Positions 47,010-57,684 of a stretch of 64,000 nucleotides of DNA are shown here, piece after piece (positions within the stretch are counted from its first letter, which is position 1; each line of letters opens with the position of its first letter). The notes beneath the pieces are model-generated. The model made no database searches, was not told the DNA's origin, and worked only from the letters and a program-made list of their open reading frames with translations. The position numbers were made by a program, and so were the translations under genes. Where the stretch lies: positions 53,793,561 to 53,857,560 of the forward strand of contig NC_088775.1 of assembly GCF_954871325.1 (NCBI RefSeq). Direction: 5' to 3'. The stretch is from Gordionus sp. m RMFG-2023. Lineage: Eukaryota > Nematomorpha > Gordioida > Chordodea > Parachordodidae.

Positions 47010-47235
47010 AATCATTATTCAAAATTTATATAAATAAAAATTATAAATAAAAATATCGTCTGATTCCTTTTATCTTATTAACTTTAATCATTATATTCAA
47101 AATTTATATAAACAAAAATTATTTTTAAAATAGAAATATCGTCTGATTCCTTTTATTACAATTTTATTAACTTTAAACCATTATTCAAAATTTATATAAA
47201 CAAAAATAATTTAAATAATAGAATATAAAAAAAAA
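47010..47235. repeat. ~75-80-bp tandem repeat, three copies
   Basis: Units share cattattcaaaatttatata, then aacaaaaatta and atatcgtctgattcctttta. Copies begin near 47,015, 47,090 and 47,178, the last one degraded. Confidence 0.7.
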
Positions 47236-47604
47236 TCAATTTCTTTTACCAATCACAACACCCTTTCCCTTATTTCGGCCCACCATTCTGCAAATGACCA
47301 AGTTTTCTTTCGATTTCTGTTTTACTGATCTTGTATCTTAACCATAGCTAGTCTATCTTCTAAGTTCTAATCTAGTATTCTTAGCTATTACATATATTGG
47401 ATTACCACTTTATTGCCCTTACAATCTTTAAATCACTTATCTGTTTCTTGTCTATTTCTGGTAACTGATTAGCTCTTTATCTTTGTAAGAGACTGATGAA
47501 CGTGATTAACACTTGCTTTTTCAACTATCCACGATTCATAGTCAACGATTATCGATTGATACTATTCTTTCTCAAGAGCCCGTTTTATATTCTCTTGTCT
47601 TTTG

Positions 47605-47800
47605 ATAGTTTCGATTCTAACGTTCTCTTGTAATAAACGATTAACGCTTTATCTCGGTAACCGATTGACGATCATTGGTAACGATTAACGGTTGTTGTAC
47701 TAGTTAGTCGCTTGTTTCTAACGTTTTCCTGTAATAAATGTTTAGCATTTTATCTCGGTAAACGATTGACGATCATTATTCAACAATTAACGAAAACGAT
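47605..47800. repeat. ~105-bp direct repeat, two copies
   Basis: ctaacgtt.tc.tgtaataa followed by tttatctcggtaa and cgattgacgatcatt occurs at about 47,618 and 47,718. Flanking sequence from 47,270 to 47,950 is less A+T-biased than its surroundings, rich in aacgatt motifs, with no open frame. Confidence 0.65.
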
Positions 47801-48590
47801 CAATTAATTCTACTACCCGTAACAACTGATTGCCGATTTCTATATCTTCTGCAATAGCTTGCATTTGCCGATATTAAGGATTCTGTTGTTTATCTATCCT
47901 ATCTTGATCTTAGTCCTTAGTCTTAATGTCGAAGTCGTTTCTACCTAAAGTTTCTATTAAAACCTTCATAATTTCTGAAAATTTTTATCACTTTTTCTTA
48001 TATTCATTCCTCAATTTAACATAGTCCAATATACCAATAAATTATAGAATTATGTCAACTTCGTTTTAATGTATAAGGTTATCGCCTCTAATCTAATTCT
48101 TTCTTACATAATCTATTAAATTGCTTAACTTCTCTCTTAATTCCTGAAATATTTGCTCACTTTTTTCTCTAAATTAAATCTTAATATTATAATACATAAT
48201 AAATATATACTAAATAAATTATATAATTATGTCAAATTCTACCACTCCTTTACGAAGCCTAGACCCATATTTTTATTGAACCATTTCATGTAGTCGTCCT
48301 TTAGCTATCAATTCACATCTTTTGTCAACCATGTCTAAAGCTGAAATTTAAACCTCAAATTCTCTTGATTATTTTGAATCTAAAAATCTCTTAATTCTAA
48401 ATTTATATGCCAAAATATATATTTTTTTATTTTTTATTATATTTTTTGATGAAAAAAAATATTGAGCTTGGACTAGACGCTCAAGTCTTTAAGGAAAACA
48501 TATCTATTCCAAAGACCTTCATGGGCCTTAATTTTTTGCCCAAGCCCGCCTCAGGCCCGCAGTCTGTTTTAAATAATCTAAATTTAAATC
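47801..48590. other. No gene recognised
   Basis: No coding signal. The plus-strand open frame at 48,407-48,661 starts in A+T-rich DNA and takes its Pro/Gly content from the G+C-rich patch that follows. Confidence 0.5.
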
Positions 48591-48665
48591 TAATAATTTT
48601 AGGCCAAGCCCAGCCCAAGCCCATTAAAGATTTTTTTAAAAAACCCAGGCCCGGCCCATGAAGGT
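48535..48665. repeat. G+C-rich patch with aagcccagcccaagccc
   Basis: Contains ttgcccaagcccgcctcagg, aagcccagcccaagccc and ccaggcccggccc. Related in style to the patches at 22.8, 26.0, 37.5 and 46.4 kb and to the window's right edge. Probably the end of a small element. Confidence 0.45.
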
Positions 48666-48744
48666 CTCTGATCTATTCTCTTCTCCTTTACACAGCTCAA
48701 ATCGGTTGCTAAAAAAACTATTGAAATATATATATATCTCTTTT

Positions 48745-48885
48745 CACATAAAACGTTGTTGAAAAACCAATGAAATCTAATCATTGTATTTTTCGTAGCC
48801 ACGTTGCTAAATAACCACTGAACACTAATCATTATGGTTCACACCAACGTTTTTGAACTATTAATGAAATCTAATCATTGTAATT
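48745..48885. repeat. ~48-bp tandem repeat, three copies
   Basis: Units share acgttgttgaaaaaccaatg and aaatctaatcattgta, at about 48,752, 48,801 and 48,848, each with substitutions. Confidence 0.7.
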
Positions 48886-49205
48886 TTTAAAAAAAAGATA
48901 TTTAAAAAATATATATTTAAAAAATTATCAATCAAAAAATATATTTAAAAAAATATATCAATCAAATAATATATTTAAAAAAATAATATAACAAATTAAA
49001 ATATTTTATCTCAAAAAATATTATTAAAAAAATCATCCAACACAAAATAGCGATCAAAAGATATATCAGAAAAAAAGTACGTCAAAAATAGATATATAAA
49101 AAATCATTAAAATCTATAAATTATAAAAATAAATTTATAATAATAAATTAATATTAAACAAATAATAAATTAATCTCAAATAAATAATAAATTTATTAAT
49201 TTGTA
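48886..49205. repeat. Low-complexity A+T repeat
   Basis: Runs of atatatttaaaaaa with atcaatcaaa interspersed. No other content. Confidence 0.7.
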
Positions 49206-50160
49206 AAATAGAATACATTGCCTGATTTAACCCGGCAATGTACAAAATCACCCTGCCTACCACTACCTCACATTGCCGCTAACATATATAAATATATTTT
49301 TATTCTTTCAATAATGGTCGTATATAAAAATTTATAAATTACATATTCATCCCCTTCTTTCATACGCTTTATATATCATCTAAAATAATAATAAAACAAA
49401 TAAACAATAATGTTAAACATTTTTAATTAGTGTTCATAAAAGAAAACTATCAAGTTAATGTGTATTATAATAATGTAAGAAAGAAACGATAATAAAATAT
49501 GTCCGTGAGCAATGTGTTACTTTATGTTAAAATTAAAGATTTTTTTAATATTATTATTTATTTACGTTTTTATCGAAAACGTGATACATTAACAGTCTGG
49601 TTTATTTTTTGACCAAAAATCCTATCAAAAATAAGGATAATTCGATTTAACTAAGCAATTAAAAAACCTATAAATATATTTAAAAATTCGTACTTGTGAC
49701 TTAAATTTGACCTTTGCCTTATTGCCCGGAAATGCTTGCCATTTTATGTTGTTGTAAATAGTAAAAGCACGATTTTTAATTAATTATAAATAATGCTCAA
49801 ATTATAGAAGTTAGAAAGACGTTTTTTATTATTTTGTAATCTAATAAAACCATCAAAAATTTAACTGTGCTAATATTATTTCTTAAAAATCTAGATTGGG
49901 GACACCAATTTTTTAAAATTAGATGGGGTTGCTCCGTTCTGACAACACATCTGGTTAGCAATATATTTTTTCAATAAATTTAAAATAATCAATAATTGCC
50001 AAATTTTTATATTTTTTTTTCCGGTCATGGGTTACTTTATTTGAATATTTACTGATATGATATGTGGTCAAAATGTAGTAGCAAATAATTAATGGTAAAA
50101 TAAATATAGGTGAAAAATATAGAAATATAAAAAAAAGGAAGTTTGGAATATGGAAGGTTA
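49206..50160. other. No gene recognised
   Basis: A short inverted pair attgcc/ggcaat at about 49,219-49,242. The rest is A+T-rich without coding signal. Confidence 0.55.
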
Positions 50161-50164
50161 TTCA

Positions 50165-50845
50165 ATGGAAGAGATGAAGTTTAGATAGTTAGAGCGAATG
50201 ATGGCGATAGCAAGTCTTTGGCGTAAGAAGAGGGATTCCTTAGGCTGATCGGTTTTTTCGTGGATCCCTTTGCCTAATTCTTTAAAAAAACGTTGAGCTT
50301 TGTTACCGAAGGTGGTGAGAATGTGGAGCAGGCGATTGGTATGAAAAAGAAAGAAGGGTCTAAGGAACTGTACTTTATGGTTTTCCGAGATTCTGCGAGG
50401 GCGAGGGCATCGACATTATGGTTAGATGGTGTGTTTGGGTAAATGCAGGTGAAGTCCCAAACCAGGAGCTTACCCCTTGACCAAGGAATCAAGGACATTA
50501 CATCAGGACGTTTTCCATCGGTTCTAAAAATTCCAGTTGATTCAAGTCTAGATGAAATGCCTCCTGATTTGAGGGCGCGTAATATGATGTTGTTGCATTT
50601 GGTGTGCCGTGAAAAACAGCCTCGACAAAAGCGACAATGGAGACAATGTCTACCCTTGCTGTCGACACTGGTTTCGCAATGTTTGCATTGGTACGGTAGA
50701 AAAATTTCGCAATTAAGCCGGAGTCCAATAGCAAATCTTAGCTCTTCAGCGGAGAGCAAAAAATTGAAGTTGTTGGAGGGTATGGTTTTCAGAAACTCTT
50801 AACCGGATCCTTGGTTCAATTGCTGAAAAACTGTCAGATCGTCGT
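50165..50845 (-). pseudogene. LINE-B 3' part: Cys/His and nuclease-like C-terminus
   Basis: Minus-strand reading enters at the LTR junction as DLTVFQQLNQGSG, meets one stop, then EFLKTIPSNN, and is open through 50,759-50,274: LSAEELRFAIGLRLN, CKHCETSVDSKGRHCLHC (zinc-binding type), SRHTKCNNIILRALKSG, then TDGKRPDVMSLIPWSRGKLL continuing VWDFTC. A frameshift near 50,274 leads to LRQRLAIAIIRSNYLNFISS, ending near 50,165. KRPD followed by VWD is the pattern of a PD-(D/E)xK nuclease, as in restriction-like LINE endonucleases; that link is my inference. The family is the same as LINE-A, and the upstream half lies beyond the LTR element at 57,690-57,956. Confidence 0.88.
50841..50845. repeat. Target duplication of the LTR element, left copy (gtcgt)
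   Basis: gtcgt here and at 57,685-57,689. Removing the element and one copy gives cagatcgtcgtcgtgaaggc, an uninterrupted LINE-B sequence. Confidence 0.85.
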
Positions 50846-51147
50846 TGTTAAGGGAGCAAGCTATTAAGCCTAGCACTAAAGGAAGATAATGGCAAAGTAT
50901 ACGAATAATAAGGAGTTGAATAAATAAATATTAAAAAAAAGTTGATTGACTTTTGATAAATAAAATAATAAATAAACGGGATGATTTTGTAAAAAAATAA
51001 ATATATAAGCGCGAAAAAAAAAGAAATTATTATTATTTTTATGTACGATTTCATATTTCAAGGAAAGAAAAATAAAGAAATAAAATTATCGATTTTCGTG
51101 TTTCAAGAGAAAAAAAATATTGAAGTAAAAAAAAATTGTTTTGATAT
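50846..51147 (+). repeat. 5' LTR
   Basis: Begins tgttaagggagcaagctatt and matches the 3' copy to ttgttttgatat. It would carry the element's promoter and polyadenylation signals. The text right after it, tgatgaccccgac, is in the place of a primer-binding site. The 3' copy runs about 12 bases further, so the exact inner edge is uncertain. Confidence 0.9.
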
Positions 51148-51540
51148 TGATGACCCCGACATATTACGGGAAAAAGAGTATTTTTAAAATTGGAAAACAT
51201 AATAGAAGGTTTTAAAAGAATCAGAAAACCAGTATTGTTAAAATTAGAAAACATAGAAGGTTTTAAAAGAATTGGAAAACCAGATTTTTTAAAAATAAAG
51301 AAAATATTTGTAGTAGAAAGTTTTATATAAAAGATAGAAAACCAGTGTAAAATAAAAAAAGTAAAAAAAGGTTTTAAAAAAAAGGAAAACCGGATTAATA
51401 AACTTCTTGTACGGCATACAAGATATATGTATAGTTGCATCTTTGGTTTGTTTACAATTCTAATAGTATTTTATTTATTAACGTTGCAAATAGTTAAACT
51501 CTTTATATTAAAAGTATTAGTTAATTTTTTTTAGAGAGAA
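51148..51540 (+). repeat. LTR element leader with ~60-bp tandem repeats
   Basis: Untranslated leader. From about 51,185 to 51,400 it holds three to four imperfect copies of a unit containing gaaaacatagaaggttttaa and aagaattggaaaaccag. Confidence 0.7.
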
Positions 51541-51541
51541 A

Positions 51542-52210
51542 ATGAAAACTTTTAAATTTATAAAGTGTTGGGAATTACAATATAATATTGTGGGAGCATT
51601 AGTCATATTAGTGATTTGGATGTGTAGTTTGATTTGGGGAAGAAGAGTTAAAAAGAGTCGTAGCGTAAGAATAAAGGGCCAGAAGGGGCACAATGGGGAG
51701 GAGGATGTTATGGGAAAGGTAACATGGTTGCCGGTTCAAGAATTAATTAATGGATGGACTGAGAGTGAGGTAAATAAATTAATAAGTAGGCCTGATGGGA
51801 GAGATGCATATAATGATAACAGATTGGGACCTTATAGGGGACCAAGGGAGAATTCTCAGGGACGGAGAGGGGAATAAGACCCAGTTTTGATTCGAGATTG
51901 AGGGGAAGAATGAATTGTTATAGTTGTGGAAGACAAGGACATATGATCAGAGATTGTAGGGAGGCAAAGTGTTTCGAATGTGGTAGATTTGGTCATATAG
52001 CCCCTTATTGTCTAGGAAAACAAGAGAAATTACGATGTGCGGGTTGCGGAAGATTTGGTCACAATAAGGAAGAATGTAATAAGGGAAATTATAATACTCG
52101 AGGAGGTTTTCCCCAGAGAGTAATTGGACCAAATACTTCAACTGTGTGAACCATTGAGGATGCCAGAGTTGGGGGAAGAGGAGTATTTCCGGAGGGAGTT
52201 GAAGATCAAA
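51542..52210 (+). pseudogene. LTR element: gag-like region with zinc knuckles
   Basis: The first open frame (51,542-51,877) begins MKTFKFIKCWE, has one hydrophobic stretch (VGALVILVIWM, residues 18-28) and a basic, polar tail. The next (51,898-52,149) holds three CCHC zinc knuckles in tandem: CYSCGRQGHMIRDC, CFECGRFGHIAPYC and CAGCGRFGHNKEEC, the RNA-binding signature of nucleocapsid. A further knuckle-like motif lies near 52,222-52,260. I saw no recognisable capsid domain. Fossil remains of a structural gene. Confidence 0.8.
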
Positions 52211-52212
52211 CC

Positions 52213-52830
52213 GTGGAACGTTTTCGATGTCGAGAAAGGGGACATGTGGCAAGGGATTGTGTTAATTTGCGACTATATGATGGTAAAAAAAATGATACAC
52301 TGGGCCAAGAGTGTGGGTTATTGGAAACAAACAAAATATATTCACGAGGACAAAGAAATATAATTGGAAATGTAAGGATGATACAAGACGAGGTAATACA
52401 TGATCCTTGTCCTAGAGTAATAATAGACTTCAATGGGAATAGGGTACCTATGCTATTTGACACGGGAGCAGCTATTTCAGTAATGAGTTATGCGAGATAT
52501 AGGAGTATTTGGCCCGATGGAATGATAGCAAATGAAGGCTTGAGAATACTACAATTCGATGGGTCTCAAATAGCAGTAATGGGAGAGTGGAAATATGAGG
52601 CAATGACGAAAGGAGGGATAGAGGTTTTGAACTTATGGATTATTATTAGGAGAGTAGAAGCGGTATTGGGGTGGGATTGGATCACCCGGATTGGTCCATG
52701 GTATAGTTTTTGGGGGGTATTTGCATGGTGGGGGGTATTCGTTCCGATGGAGAGTGATGATATATATGAGAGGAGGACGTATGAGGACGTGGAAGTATTG
52801 CCCGGAATTGAGAATATGTTCAATTGAGAG
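52213..52830 (+). pseudogene. LTR element: aspartic protease region
   Basis: LFDTGAAISVMSYARY near 52,450-52,500 is the D-T/S-G active-site box of a retroviral-type protease, followed by a strand-rich region ending VLGWDWI near 52,660-52,680, the place of the conserved (I/V)LG motif. It follows the knuckles directly, as in Ty3/gypsy pol. Confidence 0.85.
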
Positions 52831-52848
52831 CAGGAGGGAGTTAAGGAA

Positions 52849-53600
52849 ATGAGGGGAGAAATTAGGGATGGAGGTCGGGGAATAAGGTTTATGATTGAGG
52901 GAATCAGGAAAGATAGTTATAGTGGAGAGGTAAGCGGAGAGTGGGGAAGGGAAATGGAAAGGAATAATATCATAAGAGGGATTGGAGCGAATAAGTTTAA
53001 GGGGGAAATAAGGGCGCATAATCCTAAGGGGAAAATAGGGAATAATTATAAGGGGGAAATAGGGAATAATTCCAAGGGGAAATAGGGGCGTATAATTCCA
53101 AGGGGAATAATTCTAAGGGAGAAATAGATGCGTATTATTCTAAGGGGGAAGTAGGGGCGAGTAATAGTGAAGAGGAGATGGGGGCAGAAATTTGTACAAA
53201 GGAAGGGGGAAAAAAATAATTGTAAGGTGTGGGTGGGGAGGAATTACGAGGGAGAATTAGCGGTGGGGAGTTATGGGTATGCGAGTAAGGAAAAAGACAG
53301 GCAATGGGAGGGGGAGATCCAGGAGACAACCGATAATGAAGCGAAGAATGGGAAAGGGAAGTTGCAGGATAATAATGAAAATATAATAAAAAAAAGAAAT
53401 GACAAAGAAGAATCCGAGCCAAAAAACGGCATGTTGGAACCGGGAAAGAGAATTGGAAGTAATCAGGATGCAGGAGGGAGTAAGAAAATTGGTGGATGAT
53501 TATCAAGAAATTTTTGACGAAGAATTTGGCTGTCTGAAAGATTACGAAGTAGATATTAAAAGAGGGATGTGTACCAAAGTTTTGTGCTTTGAGGCCAGTA
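52849..53600 (+). pseudogene. LTR element: spacer region with K-G-rich repeats
   Basis: Between protease and RT. 52,985-53,165 is a minisatellite of about 27-30 bp units (taagggggaaatagggaata) coding for repeated KGEIGNN-type peptides. The remainder is rich in K, E, G and N and probably disordered. 53,399-53,600 begins the pre-RT region (LVDDYQEIFDEEFGCLKDYE). Fossil. Confidence 0.7.
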
Positions 53601-53608
53601 CCGTTTGA

Positions 53609-54423
53609 ATGGAGGGAGGATGTCGAAATGTGGATAAATTGGTACAGAAAGGCATCGTATGTGCTGTGGAATATAGTGAATGGGCAACACCGTTAGTGCC
53701 TGTGAAGAAAGCTAATAATCAACTACGCCTGTGCGCTGATTTTCAAGTGACTCTAAATCCCTGGGTCGTAGAAGTTAAATATCCCTTACCGAGGATTGAA
53801 GAAATTTTAGCGAATTTGAAGGGAAGTATATATTTTTCAAAAGTTGATTTTTCCAATGCGTACTTGCAATTGCGGGTAAAATTAGAAGTAAGAAAGTTGT
53901 TAACCATTACTACTCCCAAGGGATTATTTGCGTTTTGTAGATTACCTTTTGGATTAAGTGTATTCGCTCCGATATTTCAGAGGACTATGGCTGCGGTTTT
54001 TCAAGTGATGGAAGGCGTATTCTATTATATGGATGACGTATTGGTAATGGGGCGAACTCCGGAACAACATAAGCAAAGATTGAAGGAGGTGTTTCGAAGA
54101 ATTAAAGAAAGGGTTTGCGGGCCAGTGCCGAAAAAAGCGTGTTAGGAGTGACGGAAGTCGTATATTTGGGACATAAAATAACGGGAAAAGAGGTTAGACC
54201 GTTGGATAAAAATATGACGGGAATTGCGAATATGTTGAGGCCAAATATTAAAATTGAGGTTCAGGCTTTTTTGGGAATGGTAAATTACTACCACCGATTT
54301 GTAGTAGGATTCGCTCAAATAGCTGCGCCATTATATACTCTGCTAAAGATAGGTGAGAAATTTGATTGGAAGGAGGAACAGGTGAATGCGTTTGAAGAAT
54401 TAAAAGCTAGAATTGGAAGGTAG
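53609..54423 (+). pseudogene. LTR element: reverse transcriptase region
   Basis: Contains LRLCADFQVTLN, YPLPRIEEILANLKG, FSKVDFSNAYLQLRV with the first catalytic Asp, FCRLPFGLSVFAPIFQRTM, and YYMDDVLVMG with the catalytic pair. The thumb and connection parts follow at 54,115-54,423 (VVYLGHKITGKEVRPLDK, FLGMVNYYHRFV, PLYTLLKIGEKFDW). This is Ty3/gypsy-type. Broken. Confidence 0.93.
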
Positions 54424-54432
54424 CCCATTCTT

Positions 54433-54860
54433 ATGTGTTTTAACAATTGGTTGGAGGTGGTGTTGTTGGTAGATGAATCGATTAAAGGAGTAGGTGGGGC
54501 GTTATTGCATTATATAGATGGAATGGAAAAACCGGTTTTGTTTTTCTCGAGAATATTCAGAGCCGCGGAAACGAGATATTCCGTGATTGAAAAGGAGGCA
54601 TTGGCTGTTATATTTGGACTGACGAAATGTCGTGAGTATTTGATTGGGCGTAGATTTGTGATATATACAGACCACAAGCCGTTGGTACACCTGTTCAAAA
54701 AGAATAATAAGGAGCTGATGTTATAGCCTCGATTACAAAGATGGCTCTTACTGGTGGGAAGTTTTGATGTACAATGGAAATATCGACGGGGAAGGGAAAA
54801 CTGTTTACTAGATATTCTTTCTAGGTGTGGAGCTGGAGAAGAGGGATATGAAATGGCTCA
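54433..54860 (+). pseudogene. LTR element: RNase H region
   Basis: LLVDESIKGVGGALLHYID opens the RNase H fold, then SVIEKEALAVIFGLTKCREY and FVIYTDHKPLVHLF, the standard gypsy RNase H motifs, followed by a tether (PRLQRWLLLVGSFDVQWKYR-like text to about 54,800). Confidence 0.9.
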
Positions 54861-54869
54861 AGAGGATAT

Positions 54870-55910
54870 AGAGTAGGGAAAGGAGCAAGGACTAATTAGT
54901 GCGATGGTCAAAATAGCCAAGGGAGGACCGATAATGTGGGAAGAACTTAAAAGGGCAACTCTAAAGGATCGTGAATTGACTCGAATTAAGGCGTGTATAA
55001 AGGGGCGAAAACCTTGGATCGAATGAGATAAAGTCTTTAAATACATCGAAAAGGAATTAGCTATAGTGGATGACTGTGTGGTACGGGGAAGTCGGGGTAT
55101 AGTACCGTTCAAATTGAGAGATTCGGTCTTGGCAATGATTCATGCAGGTCATCAGGGAGTTGAGAAAATGAAACAATGGGGCCGAGAATATGTATGGTGG
55201 CCAGGAATGAACAAAGAGATTGAGGACATAAGCCGAAGCTATGAAATGTGTAATTTGTGGGCGAGTATGCCTCACAGAGACAAGAAAAGTGTATGGCCCA
55301 AGACTACACAGCCGTGGGAACGTATCCACAACGACTTCTTTGACTTTGAGGGGCATATATATTTAATTGTGGTAGATGCATACTCCAAATGGGTAGAGTA
55401 CGAGGCAGTAAGGGGGTTAACTAAGCAAATTGTAATAAAGACATTAAAGAGTTTATGGGCTCGTTTTGGGGTAGCGAGGACGATCCCGACGACGGTCCCG
55501 CTTTTGTGAGTAGACAATTTGAAAAATTTTGCGCGGAAACCGGGGTAAAACATGTCTTAGCACCTCCTTATCATCTAAGCTCAAACGGACAAGCGGAAAG
55601 AATGGTGGCTCTGGTTAAAAGTTGGTTAAAAAAATCGAAATATGGCGGGGGGGGGGGAACTATGGATCGACGTGGCCTATTATAATAATAGTCGAAAAGG
55701 GGAGGAGTTGTCACCGGCGGAAATATTTTTGGGCCGTAGAACTCGCATTCAATTAGATTTGCTAAAACAAGAGGTACCTCCAGAGATGGATTCGAGAGAT
55801 AACGTGTGTAAATTCGTGGGGGGCAAAAGGTTTATGCTAGAATTTTTGGGGGTACCCGAAAATGGGAATCCGGTGTGGTCACAGAGAACGTGGGGCACAA
55901 ATTGCATAGG
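54870..55910 (+). pseudogene. LTR element: integrase region
   Basis: An N-terminal zinc-binding-type segment near 55,135-55,260 (MIHAGHQGVEKMKQWGREYV then WWPGMNKEIE), the catalytic core starting WERIHNDFFDFEGHIYLIVV then DAYSKWVEYEAV near 55,315-55,410, VKHVLAPPYHLSSNGQAERM near 55,545-55,600, and a C-terminal tail with LSPAEIFLGRRTR near 55,700-55,750. The order and spacing are normal for Ty3/gypsy. Broken. Confidence 0.9.
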
Positions 55911-56633
55911 ATAAGGGAAAAGGGGAGTCAGCATGTGTGATGATAGAAAGTCGTATATAGGAGGAAAATAATAATAATTGAGAGAATAAAAGAGCATATA
56001 GAATGGGAGACGTAACAATTTTTGGAAGAATAAAAGAGCCTATAAGAATTAGGTGGGGAGGAGGGAGAAATTAATAGAATTGGCGAAAAATAAATGTAAA
56101 TTCTTTCTAATAGTCAATTTTTATCAAATGTAAATTCTTTCTAATAGCCAAATTTTATCAAATGTAAATTTTTTTTTGATAGACAAAATTTTGTCGAAGG
56201 GAACAAATATAATTTATATAGTCCCAATTTTCTTGTAGAAAAGAACAAGTGTAATTTTATTTTGTTGTGATAATTAAAATGTCAAAAGAGTTGGAACGAT
56301 ATGTTGTTTGGGATCATATTATTGGAAGGGAATATTGGATATGTTAGAGACGGGAAAGGGGCGGTGTCCCAAATTATTTGATGAAAAGATAATTAATTAC
56401 TCGGCGTGCAAAGCATAGGCTTAGGAAGCAGTGGGCCAAAAAAGAAAAAAAAGCGGAACAGAGAAAAATTATTTATTTTTGTGAAGAAATTTTTTTTCGT
56501 TAAAAGTTATAATTTTTTTTTGTAAGTTAAATAAAATTGGTGATTACCTTGAATTATAAAAGAGGAATTCGTTACAAAGTACGTATTTTGTAAGGATTAT
56601 ATAGTATAGAATATATTTAGGTGGATAATCAAA

Positions 56634-57245
56634 ATGGATCAGAATAATGCTCCGGGTTTGCGTACAAGTTGGATCTGTGGGAATTATGAAGTGCTACTCA
56701 TGGTGCGGCCCCATAGGACCAGGGGAAGGGGTCGGGGAAGCGGACGGGGAATGATAAGACGAACTATGTAGGACGGAAGACTGTACTATCGCTGCCAGGA
56801 ACGCGGACATATTCAATATAGATGCCCATGGAATCGGGAGAGAAGGGCAGATGGTAATCGAACGGGATTGCAACGGGCTCGAGCAAGGGTGGAGGAGGTA
56901 CCAGCGAGACAGATAGCGGAGATTGTGGGGGCTCGGACGGAGCAAGTAAGAAGCGGTGAATCGAGGCCTGTCGCAGAAATTCCGAGAACGAGGAGAGATC
57001 AAGAAGAGGGAAGCGGTGAATCAAGGCCCATCGCAGAAATTCTGGGAACGAGGAGAGATGAAGAAGAGGAGCAGCGTGAACATCGTCCAAGAACAGCTAG
57101 CGTGGAATGGCCCATAGTTGATTTAACAGTCGAGAGTGAGGGCACAAACGATAGGACGGCGGGAAACGGCATAACGAGGGGAGAGGGTATCGCGGCTGCC
57201 GAGGGTATAGGAACTAATCAAGGAGTGATGGGAACCGAGGAATAG
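56634..57245 (+). pseudogene. LTR element: extra 3' ORF with a knuckle-like motif
   Basis: After the integrase and about 700 bp of mostly non-coding sequence comes MDQNNAPGLRTSWICGNYE (56,634), an RG-rich stretch, a knuckle-like segment YYRCQERGHIQYRCPWN (near 56,780-56,835), and a long R/E-rich tail with an internal duplication (GSGESRPVAEIPRTRRD-type, twice, 56,950-57,065). It is not a membrane glycoprotein: no signal peptide or transmembrane segment. It sits where env lies in other elements but looks like an accessory nucleic-acid-binding protein. Fossil; function unknown. Confidence 0.6.
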
Positions 57246-57357
57246 AGGAAGTTAGTGGCAGTTTTGAACGATGCTGATGAGCTTGGAGGCTGGTTGGATG
57301 TCATGGTATAGGATTCGGAATGGGGCAACCTCTGGGAGGAGGCGGAGGATCGTCTTT

Positions 57358-57684
57358 TCTGAAGGGGGTGTGTTAAGGGAGCAAGCTATTAAGCCTAGCA
57401 CTAAAGGAAGATAATGGCAAAGTATACGAATAATAAGGAGTTGAATAAATAAATATTAAAGAAAAAGTTGATTGACTTTTGATAAATAAAATAATAAATA
57501 AACAGGATGATTTTGTAAAAAAATAAATATATAAGCGCGAAAAAAAAAGAAATTATTATTATTTTTATGTACGATTTCATATTTCAAGGAAAGAAAAATA
57601 AAGAAATAAAATTATCGATTTTCGTGTTTCAAGAGAAAAGAAATATTGAAGTAAAAAAAATTGTTTTGATATATTGTTTTTATA
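57358..57684 (+). repeat. Polypurine tract and 3' LTR
   Basis: gaagggggtg directly before the LTR (57,361-57,370) is a polypurine tract of the kind that primes second-strand synthesis. The LTR starts tgttaagggagcaag at 57,371 and ends just before gtcgt at 57,685. Confidence 0.88.

Larger units (their letters stand above)
50846..57684 (+). mobile_element. Ty3/gypsy-type LTR retrotransposon inside LINE-B, broken
   Basis: A 6.8-kb fossil element with two direct terminal repeats of about 300 bp (50,846-51,147; 57,371-57,684), a 5-bp target duplication gtcgt, and gag-like, protease, reverse transcriptase, RNase H and integrase regions in the Ty3/gypsy order on the plus strand. The two terminal repeats differ at only about five places by eye, which suggests a fairly recent insertion. 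Even so, the coding region is split into many frames, with roughly eight or more breaks, so the copy is dead. An additional open frame lies between integrase and the 3' repeat. Host sequence on both sides is LINE-B on the opposite strand. Confidence 0.95.

Noticed and set aside
48407-48661. 84-codon frame with a Pro/Lys-rich end
   Set aside because: The residues come from the G+C-rich repeat patch, and no relatives are recognisable.
50443-50802. 119-codon plus-strand frame
   Set aside because: Antisense to the LINE-B C-terminal coding sequence, which has clear family motifs.
51542-51877. A possible host membrane protein (one hydrophobic segment)
   Set aside because: It lies inside the LTR element directly ahead of the zinc knuckles, so it is part of that element.
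53135-53506. Ser/Pro-rich minus-strand frames over the LTR element (also 52,566-53,019, 55,057-55,553, 56,694-57,090)
   Set aside because: Antisense shadows of purine-rich coding sequence.
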